Shown here one piece after another: positions 19,866-29,015 of a DNA stretch of 50,073 nucleotides (its first letter is position 1; each line of letters opens with the position of its first letter). The notes under the pieces are model-generated. The model had not been told where the DNA came from. It did not search any database and saw nothing but the letters and a program-made list of their open reading frames with translations. This DNA comes from Allorhodopirellula solitaria (lineage in GTDB: Bacteria; Planctomycetota; Planctomycetia; Pirellulales; Pirellulaceae), in the NCBI RefSeq assembly GCF_007859855.1, contig NZ_SJPK01000002.1, positions 726,206 to 776,278 of the forward strand, in the 5' to 3' direction. Position numbers and translations under genes: made by a program.

Positions 19866-21854
19866 TTAGCCTTGAGGGCGAACGATCCACCACACCCGCT
19901 GTAGGATCAATGACTCGTCTACCCCGGCCTCTCGCATTTGCGAGGCGAGCGTTTTGACGTCCTCGGGAACATCGCTGAGCCCAGCGAGATTCGCGATGTG
20001 TTCGAGCCGGCTATCGAAGTCGGGTAACTTACCCATCCAGGCTGGCATCACAATCGTCGCTCGAACTGGCAGCCCTGCCACCATCGCTGGCGACGGTTCG
20101 GGCAGCTCAGCGGGCAGGAATTTCTTCGGGCCACGCAGCGCGTCGATGCTGAGGTCGTCACGGCCCAAGGGCTGAGCGAGCAGGGCGTTGGTGGGGTCCA
20201 CCGAACCAGTGCTCGGCAGTTCATTGAGCACGAGACTCAATCGATCGCTCCGTGAGGAGGGCATGGAAGCAGGCGGCGCCGCGGCGAATGATTCAACCGC
20301 CGTGACAGCGTGAACCCACTCATCACTGCTCGCCGTGAGCAGACCGCTCGGCGTCATCGCCTCAGGGGTGCTGCGGCCGACGATAGAATTCGTCGTGATC
20401 AGTGAAATCGTACGGAGCAGATCAAAATCGCTGGCGATGAGATCGTCCGTCAACTCAGCGCGGAGATTCCGCAAATCCGAACCTTCGGCCGTACCCGAAA
20501 GATCATAGGGCGTCGACGTCAACGGACGCCCATAGACCAGTTTCCACATAGCTCCTACGAGACCGTCGGCGAGCGTCCGAGACCCCACGAGTTGCTCAGA
20601 CCACTGCATGCTGTCGTCTGCTTCGGCCAGCCGACGGCGTCCGTCGAGCTGGTCGTAGAACCATCCCGAGGGTGCATTTGTCTGCCATCCCAGCGATGGA
20701 GAGAGATTGGCGGCGAACTGCCAATAGTCCTGTTGGGAGTCCGCTGTCTCGCCGCCGGTGGACGGCAAATCATGACAACGGATACAGCGGGCGTCGGTGC
20801 CGAGAACGAGGGACGCGGAACTGACAACGGATTCGTGTTGGCTGAGCGGGCGCAGTAACTGGCCGATCGCTGAAACAGTCGGCGCGTCATTGTCCTGGCC
20901 CTTGTCCTTGGGAGGCTCACGGAACCAGGAGGCCACCAAACGATCAAAACCGCGGCCTTGGCGGAGCGATTTGGTGACTTGGGTCATCATCTGCTTGTCA
21001 ATTGGCCGCGTCAGACTCGATTCTGGCCGAGACGAGATGGCTGCCAAGACCGGACCGGCGAGCGATTTCGTATTTCCGCTGGTGGCGAGCCGGGACCGCA
21101 TCGCTTCGCTGTCCCCGATCGCCTCCGGACCAACCTTCACATGCAGTCGCCCCGCCAACCGCTGGGCCGTTTCCTCGGGCGGCAGCAACTTCGTGGGCTG
21201 CACGCCGACGCGTTCCCAGTGCTGATTGAGATGTTTTGAAAGCGAGGTCGAGACCAACGTCAGCGGCCGGACAGCCGGCTTGGCGGCAGGAACCGGCTCG
21301 ATCCGCGGCTGCGATTGTTCGCCGAGCATCTCGAGTGGATCCCGATGCCTCGGCTCGGAATCGGGTGTCGCATCAGCGAGTGCGATGGGTGAGGCTGGTG
21401 AGCGATTTTGCTCGTTAGCACCGCCTGATTTGCCACTTCGGGCCTCTGCGTCTTGGGGCGATTGAACGCCATTACCCGCACCGGGCTCGCTCGAGTTTCC
21501 TGCAACGCCGGAGTTCTCAGCGACTTCGACGCCGTTGCGGTTCTGGATCCCGACGGCCACGCCCACACATACCAATAGCGTGGCGGCGGTAGCGGCGGCG
21601 ATTTTCCAGCCGGGAATGGTTTGACTGCGAGTGGATCTTCGGTTCCTCGAGACGCGGGAACCCACCCCAGACTGGGACACCCGACTGGTGATGATTGGCT
21701 GCTGCAAGCGACGGAGAATCACATCACTCTGATCCGGAGGGGTTTGCCCCACCAGCACCTCCTCGAGCAACGCATCGAGCACTGCGTCGGCGATTTCCAC
21801 ATCGCCGGCACTCTCGTCAGATGAACTGCGGTCAGTTGGTTCGGGAAGTGTCAT
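19866..21854 (-). CDS. Membrane-anchored CxxCH protein, candidate anti-sigma/sensor partner of the adjacent ECF factor
   Basis: A 662 aa protein with three parts. The cytoplasmic N-terminus (1-80) contains VLDALLEEVLVGQTPPDQ, a motif seen in planctomycete regulatory proteins. One transmembrane helix follows (about 86-106, AAATAATLLVCVGVAVGI), then a long exported region. The exported part has a low-complexity stretch, a CIRCHD motif able to bind c-type haem (about residue 365) and a C-terminus resembling DUF1553 proteins (DDLIASDFDLLRTISLI). It lies 65 bases downstream of an ECF sigma gene, the usual place for a transmembrane anti-sigma factor. The anti-sigma role is inferred from layout and topology, not from a recognised ASD domain. 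Confidence 0.7.
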   Translation of the reverse strand: MTLPEPTDRSSSDESAGDVEIADAVLDALLEEVLVGQTPPDQSDVILRRLQQPIITSRVSQSGVGSRVSRNRRSTRSQTIPGWKIAAATAATLLVCVGVAVGIQNRNGVEVAENSGVAGNSSEPGAGNGVQSPQDAEARSGKSGGANEQNRSPASPIALADATPDSEPRHRDPLEMLGEQSQPRIEPVPAAKPAVRPLTLVSTSLSKHLNQHWERVGVQPTKLLPPEETAQRLAGRLHVKVGPEAIGDSEAMRSRLATSGNTKSLAGPVLAAISSRPESSLTRPIDKQMMTQVTKSLRQGRGFDRLVASWFREPPKDKGQDNDAPTVSAIGQLLRPLSQHESVVSSASLVLGTDARCIRCHDLPSTGGETADSQQDYWQFAANLSPSLGWQTNAPSGWFYDQLDGRRRLAEADDSMQWSEQLVGSRTLADGLVGAMWKLVYGRPLTSTPYDLSGTAEGSDLRNLRAELTDDLIASDFDLLRTISLITTNSIVGRSTPEAMTPSGLLTASSDEWVHAVTAVESFAAAPPASMPSSRSDRLSLVLNELPSTGSVDPTNALLAQPLGRDDLSIDALRGPKKFLPAELPEPSPAMVAGLPVRATIVMPAWMGKLPDFDSRLEHIANLAGLSDVPEDVKTLASQMREAGVDESLILQRVWWIVRPQG

Positions 21855-21919
21855 TTTGGTCCGCCTCGCGGGACGGGGATCGTGATCAGACGGTGCGGGA
21901 CAGACTCATCCGTTGTACA

Positions 21920-22447
21920 CTATCCATGAGGGGCATCGATAGTTTTTTTCAGTCGTTCACCCACACAATCTCGTAATTGTGCCTTGGCCCGCTGCATTAA
22001 ATTACGGGCACCATGGTCGGTAATACCGAGCGACGCACCGATTTTAACGCGTGGGATATTTTCAACAAAACGCATCCGCAAGGCTTTACGAGCCCGGTCG
22101 GTGAGCAACGCTAAGCACTCACGCAGGGCGTCGACCGCCTCATCACCCGTCAAATCTTTGCCCGCCCACTGCTGCCAGCTCTCGTCCAGCACGGCTTCAG
22201 ACGCAGTAATTCGCATCCGACCGAGCTTGCGGTGGTTGGAAACCAGGAGGTTGTAGGCGGTTCGGCGGAGATATTCCGACGTCGCTTTGTCTGAATGTTG
22301 AACGAAGTTCTCGCGGCGAAGTACCCGCAGAAATGTCTCCTGCGTCAAATCGTCCGCTGTGTTGGTGTCACATCCGAGGGCACGAAGGTATCGCCACACT
22401 CCGTTTTGGTGCCGCTGTATTAGTTCGGCCGTCGAAAGTTCACTCAC
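21920..22447 (-). CDS. ECF-type RNA polymerase sigma factor
   Basis: A 175 aa sigma factor. Sigma2: LIQRHQNGVWRYLRALGC, then DDLTQETFLRVLRR and LRRTAYNLLVSNHRK. Sigma4: ECLALLTDRARKALRMRF, followed by the helix-turn-helix VKIGASLGITDHGARNLMQR. The GTG start overlaps the TGA of the DUF1501 gene as GTGA (22444-22447), so translation of the two is coupled. The downstream gene encodes a transmembrane CxxCH protein, the likely regulator. It probably controls its own operon or related exported metabolism genes. Confidence 0.9.
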   Translation of the reverse strand: MSELSTAELIQRHQNGVWRYLRALGCDTNTADDLTQETFLRVLRRENFVQHSDKATSEYLRRTAYNLLVSNHRKLGRMRITASEAVLDESWQQWAGKDLTGDEAVDALRECLALLTDRARKALRMRFVENIPRVKIGASLGITDHGARNLMQRAKAQLRDCVGERLKKTIDAPHG

Positions 22448-23712
22448 GCAAGCAATTCATTGATCAATTTGCCACCTCCGGCGATCTTCATCGGACGACC
22501 GTTATTACTGGTAAACGTGGTCTCAGTGGAAATCCCCAATCCCTTGCAAACAGTTGTCATCAAGTCTTCACTGCTGTAGGGCTCTGTTTCCACGGCGCTG
22601 CCGTCCCGGCTGGTTTCGCCAACGGCCAGCCCGCCCTTGAGGTTACCACCCCCGACGACGCAAGACCAGGCCCGCGCGAAGTGGTCGCGCCCCGCCCCCT
22701 GGTTAATTCGGGGGGTTCGACCAAACTCCCCCATCCAAATGATGACGGTGTCATCGAGCAGCTCTCGCTGGGCCAAATCCTCGGTCAGGGCGCTCATTGC
22801 TTTGTCGAGCTGCGGCAGTTTCTGGTCTTTCAGGGTCGGGTGAATCCCGCCGTGATTGTCCCATCCGCCCAGGTCCACCTCGACGAACGGCACCCCAGTT
22901 TCGACCAATCTGCGGGCCAACAGGCAGCCCTGGCCGAACCCATTGGTCCCGTAGCGTTCCTTGACCGCATCGGGCTCTTCAGCAACCTTAAATGCTGCCA
23001 TCTGGTCGCTGGTCATCAGATCGAACGTCTTCTCGAGCACTTTGGCGTGTTCCATTGCCGGCGTGTCCCGCGTCCGGCTGGCGAATCCATCTTCGATCAT
23101 CTTCAACGCCGCCATCCGCTGCATCAGCCGCTGATCGCTCATCTTCATCTCGAGGTTGCGCACCCGCCCGCTGCTGGTGACTGAAAAGGGCGACCAGGCC
23201 ATTCCGAGGAAGCCCGGTCCGCTGCCGGCGCCGCCAACCGAGACGAACGGGGGAATCTCGAGCTCGGGGCGTTGGTCGATCAGCTCATGGGCGACGACGC
23301 TGCCGTAACCGGGGTGTTCCACATTCGGATTGGGGACGTAGCCCGTATGCATGTAGTAGCGTCCGCGAGCATGGTCGGCTTCCCGTGTGGACATGCTGCG
23401 CACAACCGAAAGATGCTTCATCTGCTGCGCCATCATGGGCATGTGCTCGCAAATTTGCATATCGCCGGTTGTCGAGATCGGCATGAACGGACCGCTCGTG
23501 GGCGCGCCGGGCTTGAGATCCCAAATGTCGATGGTCGACGGGCCGCCACCCATCCAAAGCAAAATCGCTGACTTGCGATTCTTCTTCAACTCTTCCGCAT
23601 TGGCTTGGATCGAATTGCCCAGCGTGAACGCTGCTGCTGCCGCTGCCGATGAGCCAGCCAAGTGGCTCATGAAGTGGCGACGGGTCATGCCGGTGGGGGT
23701 CGAGAGGTCCAT
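22444..23712 (-). CDS. DUF1501 family exported protein (Tat substrate)
   Basis: A 422 aa planctomycete-type DUF1501 protein. The N-terminus has a twin-arginine signal (TRRHFMSHLAGSSAAAAAAF), so it is exported folded, presumably with a cofactor or metal. Conserved family stretches are WMGGGPSTIDIWDLKPG, CEHMPMMAQQMKHLSVVRSM, LGGWDNHGG and MGEFGRTPRINQGAGRDH, which recall the alkaline phosphatase/sulfatase superfamily. The ATG at 23712 has a strong GGAAGGAAAA ribosome binding site. It lies 80 bases after the DUF1549/DUF1553 gene and is coupled to the ECF gene. Confidence 0.93.
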   Translation of the reverse strand: MDLSTPTGMTRRHFMSHLAGSSAAAAAAFTLGNSIQANAEELKKNRKSAILLWMGGGPSTIDIWDLKPGAPTSGPFMPISTTGDMQICEHMPMMAQQMKHLSVVRSMSTREADHARGRYYMHTGYVPNPNVEHPGYGSVVAHELIDQRPELEIPPFVSVGGAGSGPGFLGMAWSPFSVTSSGRVRNLEMKMSDQRLMQRMAALKMIEDGFASRTRDTPAMEHAKVLEKTFDLMTSDQMAAFKVAEEPDAVKERYGTNGFGQGCLLARRLVETGVPFVEVDLGGWDNHGGIHPTLKDQKLPQLDKAMSALTEDLAQRELLDDTVIIWMGEFGRTPRINQGAGRDHFARAWSCVVGGGNLKGGLAVGETSRDGSAVETEPYSSEDLMTTVCKGLGISTETTFTSNNGRPMKIAGGGKLINELLA

Positions 23713-23792
23713 GGATTTTCCTTCCAAAGGCGGAGAAGTGAGTAGGGGGTGCGGAGGTTTTCGAGAGAGAATGATGCCAGGATCGACCATGC

Positions 23793-25526
23793 TTAATGTT
23801 GCATGATGAACTCATTGCTATTGATGATCGCCCACCACAGATCTTGCAGCATTTCCTTTTCGTCGCCGCCGCGAGCGACCAGCAGTTTCCCGGCAATCGC
23901 AGTTTCATTCTTCGTCGGCCGACGTGCCAAGCCCGTTAGATAGAGTCGCGTCAGTCGCTCGCGCGGTGAACGTCCGGTCTTGGACAAGCGGTCGATGAAG
24001 GCACCGGCTTCCTTGCTCGTCGCATTCTTGCTCAGCTCGCCGTTGAAGAGCATCAAGGCTTGAGGGATCGAGCCGTTGAAGGTCGTCGTTTCCCCGCCCT
24101 CGTCGGTACCGAAGGCCGTGACGAACTGTGACAGCCACTTCCGCCGCTCGGCTTCTTGGTCGGCATAGCTGCCTTTTCCCTTGGCATCGGAAGCCGCCAC
24201 CAGCGACTCATAAAGTTGCTCGGCGCTCATCTGACGAAGGTAGAACCGCGAAAACTTGGGTGATTCGCCGATCGTGGGATCGTCAATCTTATTCTGCTTA
24301 CCCAGCACCGCTTCGAGCTGGTAGGGCCGGCTGAGCGTGATCCAGGTGATCAATTCTTTCAGGTCGTAGCTGGCCTTGCGGAACTCCTGGCCAAGCGAAT
24401 CCAGTAGCACGGGGTGCGACGGGGCTTGGTGAGGCCCGAGGTCGTCTACAGGCCGCGTGAACCCGTAGCCGAGGAACATCGACCACATGCGGTTGATGAT
24501 CATCTTGTCGAGATACTCGCTCTGCAGCATCAACTGGGCCAGTTCATCGCGCCGATTGACGTCCTCGAGATAGCCGCTCTTGCCAATCTCGGTGCCGTCG
24601 GTAAACACCGGATAAGCGACTTTCTGCAAACCGTTTCGCATCTCGTAGAACACCAATGCGTTCTCGGGCGTGCCGGCTTCCCCGGCGAAGTCTTCGTTGA
24701 CGAGTTCTGCCGACTCAATGTCGTTGGTGCCATCAACGAACCGCCGCAACGCGCGGGTTTGCCGAAAGAAAGCATTGAATTCCCAGAATTTCTGCTGTTT
24801 CCACTGGTTGAACGGATGGTTGTGGCACTGGGTGCACTGCACCTGCTGCCCCATGAAAATCCGTGACACACTGCTGGTCGCGAGGGTCGCCTTTTCCGTG
24901 TTGACCTTGCCGATGAGGAAGTTAACCGCACCATTGAAGTTTGAGTTGCCCGGAGTCGATGAACCGGTCGCCGACACGAGCTCATAGGCCAACCGGTCGT
25001 ATGTTTTGTTCTGCGCAAAGCTGTCCCGGAGATACTTCTGCAGCCCCGAACGGTTCGTTAGATCGCGGCGATCGGTCCCACCGCTCCGCCCGATCAAAAG
25101 ATTGGTCCACACCGAGCTCCAGTGATTGGCGTACTCCTCGACATAGCGGTCGTCATAAAGCAGACGCTGCACCAACGCGGCTCGCTTGTCGTGCGAGCGA
25201 TCAGACGTGAACTCAGTCAGCTCATCGTAGGTCGGAATGCGACCGATCACGTCGAGATAGACCCGGCGACACCACTGGGCGTCGTCCGCTTCTCCCGAAG
25301 GCCGAATCTCGTAGTCCCGCCAGACCTGCTCGACCGCATCATTGATCAGGCTGACTTGCGGTGGCACCGTGGGAGGGGCTGCCTGCGTCGCCGAAGCGTT
25401 TGCCAGACAAAATGCCATCGCGAGGCCGGCACCCAATAAACACTTGGCCGTCAGCCCGCATTTGGCAAGACGTGCAGCACGGGTCGGGCGTGTAGCGCGG
25501 GGCAGGGCAGGGTGATATAAATGCAT
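23793..25526 (-). CDS. DUF1549/DUF1553 family exported protein with a CxxCH motif
   Basis: A 577 aa planctomycete protein with a basic N-terminus, a signal peptide ending near ASATQAAPP, a DUF1549 domain ([19 protein letters not shown]), then [13 protein letters not shown], a candidate c-type haem site near residue 250. The C-terminal DUF1553 domain contains [21 protein letters not shown]. The family is always paired with DUF1501 proteins, as here. Its biochemical role is unknown; a secreted redox complex is a reasonable guess. The ATG at 25526 was chosen to give a normal signal peptide. It is the first gene of a four-gene operon. Confidence 0.92.
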   Translation of the reverse strand: MHLYHPALPRATRPTRAARLAKCGLTAKCLLGAGLAMAFCLANASATQAAPPTVPPQVSLINDAVEQVWRDYEIRPSGEADDAQWCRRVYLDVIGRIPTYDELTEFTSDRSHDKRAALVQRLLYDDRYVEEYANHWSSVWTNLLIGRSGGTDRRDLTNRSGLQKYLRDSFAQNKTYDRLAYELVSATGSSTPGNSNFNGAVNFLIGKVNTEKATLATSSVSRIFMGQQVQCTQCHNHPFNQWKQQKFWEFNAFFRQTRALRRFVDGTNDIESAELVNEDFAGEAGTPENALVFYEMRNGLQKVAYPVFTDGTEIGKSGYLEDVNRRDELAQLMLQSEYLDKMIINRMWSMFLGYGFTRPVDDLGPHQAPSHPVLLDSLGQEFRKASYDLKELITWITLSRPYQLEAVLGKQNKIDDPTIGESPKFSRFYLRQMSAEQLYESLVAASDAKGKGSYADQEAERRKWLSQFVTAFGTDEGGETTTFNGSIPQALMLFNGELSKNATSKEAGAFIDRLSKTGRSPRERLTRLYLTGLARRPTKNETAIAGKLLVARGGDEKEMLQDLWWAIINSNEFIMQH

Positions 25527-25722
25527 CGGTTTCGACTCGAGCGGGTGTGAATTGCAATCGCGGAGATGGCCTGCATGAACTGCGCGGGTGTCCCCTTGAC
25601 AGCCCATTGACGGATCGTCGCCGCGGCTACCCTCACAAACGCGAGTGCAAACGGGATGTACTCAAACCCCCGCATTCTAACCCAGATCAAAACCTAAGGG
25701 AAAAAAGCTCCCTCTGCCCGCA

Positions 25723-26388
25723 TCATCCGGCGCTACGATTGATCAGTCCCAGCACTTCCGACCGCGATTTCGGGTCGGTTTTGAAAGCCCCCCGCATGGC
25801 GCTGGTCAAGCACAGACTGCCCGGTTTACGAATGCCGCGCATCGTCATGCAGCTATGGGTGGACTCCACCACGACGGCTACCCCCCGGGCGGATAATCGA
25901 TCTTCGATCAAGTTGGCGACCGTGTGGGTCAACCGCTCCTGCACCTGCGGCCGGCGTGCGACTTCTTCGACCACGCGGGCGAGTTTGCTCAGCCCAACCA
26001 CCTTGCCACTGGGCAAATAGGCAATGTGGGCCTTGCCCGTGAACGGCAGCAAATGGTGCTCGCACATGCTGCAAAAACTAATGTCTCGGACCAGCACAAT
26101 TTCGTCGTAATCCTCCTCAAAGACCTTCTCAAGATGTCGGCCTGGATCGGATTTCAACCCCGCAAACATCTCCGCGTACATCCGCGCCACACGTGCCGGA
26201 GTCTCCAATAGCCCTTCTCGATCGGGGTCTTCGCCCACCGCACCCAGGATCACGCGGACGGCGTCCTCGATGGCTGGATAGTCAACCGCGTCGTTCTTGG
26301 GCGCGTTCTTGTCCACGAAAAACGGAGTTTTTTCGGGCTTCGAACTCGCGTCCGAATCGGGGTTGGCGTCTTTCGATGAAGCAATCAT
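25723..26388 (-). CDS. folE: GTP cyclohydrolase I
   Basis: Converts GTP to 7,8-dihydroneopterin triphosphate, the first step of folate (and pterin) synthesis. It is 221 aa with the expected core. A variable N-terminal 40 residues precede [21 protein letters not shown]; then come the zinc-site motif [12 protein letters not shown] (Cys and His ligands), [18 protein letters not shown] and the catalytic [14 protein letters not shown]. The ATG at 26388 is preferred over an upstream hydrophobic extension. folD lies about 2.6 kb away on the same strand, but they do not form one operon. Confidence 0.96.
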   Translation of the reverse strand: MIASSKDANPDSDASSKPEKTPFFVDKNAPKNDAVDYPAIEDAVRVILGAVGEDPDREGLLETPARVARMYAEMFAGLKSDPGRHLEKVFEEDYDEIVLVRDISFCSMCEHHLLPFTGKAHIAYLPSGKVVGLSKLARVVEEVARRPQVQERLTHTVANLIEDRLSARGVAVVVESTHSCMTMRGIRKPGSLCLTSAMRGAFKTDPKSRSEVLGLINRSAG

Positions 26389-26460
26389 GCAGAGCAATTC
26401 CAAGTGAATTGAAAGAATTAACAACAAGATTATAAAGCATCTCGGTGCCAGCTGTCGCCC

Positions 26461-27498
26461 TCAAATTCCCTGCAATGCATCCTGATAAGCGCCCGCAATC
26501 ATCATCACGATCTGAATGATGAAGAAAATCAGGAACCCTGCCACCAGCAACCAAATCGTCCCCGTGGCAAACCCCGCGATGACGCGCATCGCCGACTTTG
26601 CCCGCACGTCGTAATCGCGAGCGACGTGCGAAATGGACTCGGCGTCCGTCCCCGACAACTCAGCGACACTGACCTGAGTCAAGAACTCCTCGGGGAAAAC
26701 AGAGGTCGCTTCGAGTGCTCCGGTCAGGGTAGCCCCCCCACGGATAGCCGCTTCGGCGTCGTCGGCCCCGCTACGATAAAAGTCGCTATCGGTTGAATCG
26801 AGGGCCAGACGAATCGCACGAATCGGGTCCAAGCCGGTTTCCAACGCCAGCGACAGGGTCCAGGTGAAGCGAGAAAGCGTGATCGTTTGCAGCGAACTGC
26901 CGATCCCGGGGATTTTGTAGAGCAATGGAATCGCATTCTGAATTCCACCGACGTTTTTCTGAAACGCTACGATTGCCGCTGCCACGGCGGCAAAGAAGAG
27001 CAGTAAAATCCCCCAGAATTTGAGCACGCCGGACGTCCCGGTCAGGCCCAGACCCAAGATGTCAGCCATCTGCCGGCCGCCCGAATTCATGATCCCCATG
27101 ATCCAAATCACCAGCGAAAGCACACCGACCCCGATCACAAACTGGATGGCCGGCCACGCGATCGCACGCTGAAAGTTATTCCGCAGCGTCAGCTGTTGGT
27201 CGTAGTACTCGGCGAGCTTGAACAGTGTGCGTTCGAGCGTTCCTGTCGTCTCGCCCACGTTCGTCATCGACCGCAGTAGCGGCGGAAAAAACTGAGGACG
27301 TTTTCGCATCCCATCGGCCAACGTCGAGCCGTCTGCCGCTTCGGCGCGAAGGTCGGCGATCGCTTCACGCTGGCGAGGCGGACCGATCTTCGATTCGCTG
27401 TCGAGCAGGCGCAGCATGTCCACGCCCGCATGCATGCCCGTGCCAAAACGCTGGCAAAAGTCGCGTGCCGCCTTCAGTCGCATCCGCTGACCGATCAA
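26461..27498 (-). CDS. Type II secretion system F (GspF/PilC-like) inner-membrane protein
   Basis: A 345 aa polytopic platform protein with the usual two T2SF repeats. The first covers residues about 10-110 (CQRFGTGMHAGVDMLRLL, MTNVGETTGTLERTL). A transmembrane pair follows (about 115-190), then the second repeat (FTWTLSLALETGLDPIRA, AELSGTDAESISHVA) and a C-terminal helix pair. No ATPase, pseudopilin or secretin gene is nearby, so its system must be elsewhere. The TTG at 27498 overlaps the upstream stop as TTGA; an ATG at 27483 (MRLKAARDFC) is the alternative. Confidence 0.88.
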   Translation of the reverse strand: MIGQRMRLKAARDFCQRFGTGMHAGVDMLRLLDSESKIGPPRQREAIADLRAEAADGSTLADGMRKRPQFFPPLLRSMTNVGETTGTLERTLFKLAEYYDQQLTLRNNFQRAIAWPAIQFVIGVGVLSLVIWIMGIMNSGGRQMADILGLGLTGTSGVLKFWGILLLFFAAVAAAIVAFQKNVGGIQNAIPLLYKIPGIGSSLQTITLSRFTWTLSLALETGLDPIRAIRLALDSTDSDFYRSGADDAEAAIRGGATLTGALEATSVFPEEFLTQVSVAELSGTDAESISHVARDYDVRAKSAMRVIAGFATGTIWLLVAGFLIFFIIQIVMMIAGAYQDALQGI

Positions 27499-29006
27499 GG
27501 CCGCACCCGCCGATCATCGTCGACCGACGGCTCCGCCCGTCGCGAGTTACGAACCGCACCATCGTCGACCGACGGCTCCGCCCGTCGCGAGTGAGTGGAG
27601 GCGTGAGTGCGGTGTGTGTTGAGTTCGGACCGTCGGAGCGGTCCGACTACATTGTCGACCGTCGGCTCCGCCCGTCGCGAGTGAGTGGAGGCATGATTGC
27701 GGTGCGTGTTGAGTTCGGACCGTCGGAGCGGTCCGACTACATTGTCGACCGACGGCTCTGCCCGTCGCGAGTGAGTGGAGGCGTGAGTGCGGTGCGTGTT
27801 GAGTTCGGACCGTCGGAGCGGTCCGACGACATTGTCGACCGACGGCTCTGCCCGTCGTGAGTGAGTGGAGGCGTGAGTGCGGTGCGTGTTGAGTTCGGAC
27901 CGTCGGAGCGGTCCGACTCCATTGTCGACCGACGGCTCCGCCCGTCGCGAGTGAGTGGAGGCATGATTGCGGTGCGTGTTGAGTTCGGACCGTCGGAGCG
28001 GTCCGACTACATTGTCGACCGACGGCTCCGCCCGTCGCGAGTGAGTGGAGGCGTGAGTGCGGTGCGTGTTGAGTTCGGACCGTCGGAGCGGTCCGACTCC
28101 ATTGTCGACCGACGGCTCCGCCCGTCGCGAGTGAGTTGAGGCGTGAATGCGGTGCGTGTTGAGTTCGGACCGTCGGAGCGGTCCGACGACATTGTCGACC
28201 GACGGCTCTGCCCGTCGTGAGTGAGTTGAGGCGTGAATGCGGTGCGTGTTGAGTTCGGACCGTCGGAGCGGTCCGACTACATTGTCGACCGACGGCTCCG
28301 CCCGTCGTGAGTGAGTGGAGGCATGATTGCGGTGTGTGTTGAGTTCGGACCGTCGGAGCGGTCCGACTACATTGTCGACCGACGGCTCAGCCCGTCGTGA
28401 GTTCCCCTCCCCAACAACATCCAAATCACCAAGGCGCTGCGCTTGCTCTCCTACCAAATCCCCCCGAAACGCACGCGCGTACTCCGCCTCGGCGTATTCG
28501 AGTAGATAAGCCGCCTCCCGGTAGCGTCCCAGCTTCGCAATGGCCAACGCGTACATGTTTTTCGCTGAATCTCGCTCGCCCCCACCAAGGGCTCGGCGAG
28601 CGTTCCGAACGAGCGACTTCGCCTCGGCAATCTCCGCCTCGGCCGACACGACGGTGCTGCCTCGTTGCCTCGCCCGGCGGGCCTCCCGCGGATCGTAGCC
28701 CAGGATCTGCCGATCCATTTCGTCAAGATCGATGATGGTTGCTGAAACGGTCGCACCGCCAGCGCTCGTTTGCGAGCTGCGCCGAGTATTGCCCGGCAGT
28801 CGATTGATCCCCGGCAAACCCCGCGAGGACGACCGGATCGCCGAAGAGGAATTGCCACCAAGGTAAGCTGATCCCCGGTCGGGCACGAGCACGCCGCCGC
28901 GGTAAGAGTACTGCCGGATCGCCGGCAGCTCAACGGTCTGGGCGGCCGCCGTGTTGATCGGGATCAGCACCAGCAGCGCGACGGCTCGAAAGTGAATGGG
29001 TTTCAT
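27495..29006 (-). CDS. Secreted protein whose C-terminal half is a 30-residue tandem repeat
   Basis: A 503 aa product. A signal peptide (1-22, ending NTAAAQT) precedes a unique domain to about residue 203, which contains a helical TPR-like stretch (SLVRNARRALGGGERDSAKN and following) and no known family. The remaining 300 residues repeat RRAEPSVDNVVGPLRR plus SELNTHRTHASTHS, the direct translation of a 90 bp palindromic DNA repeat. Because 90 is divisible by three, the frame stays open through all copies. The repeat probably replaced or extended the original C-terminus. The stop overlaps the T2SF start. Confidence 0.75.
   Translation of the reverse strand: MKPIHFRAVALLVLIPINTAAAQTVELPAIRQYSYRGGVLVPDRGSAYLGGNSSSAIRSSSRGLPGINRLPGNTRRSSQTSAGGATVSATIIDLDEMDRQILGYDPREARRARQRGSTVVSAEAEIAEAKSLVRNARRALGGGERDSAKNMYALAIAKLGRYREAAYLLEYAEAEYARAFRGDLVGEQAQRLGDLDVVGEGNSRRAEPSVDNVVGPLRRSELNTHRNHASTHSRRAEPSVDNVVGPLRRSELNTHRIHASTHSRRAEPSVDNVVGPLRRSELNTHRIHASTHSRRAEPSVDNGVGPLRRSELNTHRTHASTHSRRAEPSVDNVVGPLRRSELNTHRNHASTHSRRAEPSVDNGVGPLRRSELNTHRTHASTHSRRAEPSVDNVVGPLRRSELNTHRTHASTHSRRAEPSVDNVVGPLRRSELNTHRNHASTHSRRAEPTVDNVVGPLRRSELNTHRTHASTHSRRAEPSVDDGAVRNSRRAEPSVDDDRRVRP
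27513..28400. repeat. Tandem array of nine 90 bp palindromic units inside a coding gene
   Basis: The GCRTGAnTGCGGTG landmark occurs at 27601, 27691, 27781, 27871, 27961, 28051, 28141, 28231 and 28321, exactly 90 bases apart. Two further partial copies lie between 27513 and 27600. Every unit carries two small palindromes: TCGGACCG/CGGTCCGA around TCGGAG, and CGACGG/CCGTCG around CTCCGC. Copies differ at a few positions (GCGTGAGTGC, GCATGATTGC, GCGTGAATGC) in a pattern suggesting block duplication. There are no unique spacers, so it is not a CRISPR array. Confidence 0.95.
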
Positions 29007-29015
29007 TCTCGCAGT

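Noticed and set aside
27225..27860. Plus-strand open frame through the repeat array
   Set aside because: It is the mirror of the minus-strand coding repeat, starts inside the T2SF gene, and has no signal, domain or ribosome binding site.
27601..28400. Regular 90 bp repeats as a CRISPR array
   Set aside because: Whole units repeat with no unique spacers, units are much longer than CRISPR repeats, and no cas gene is in the window.
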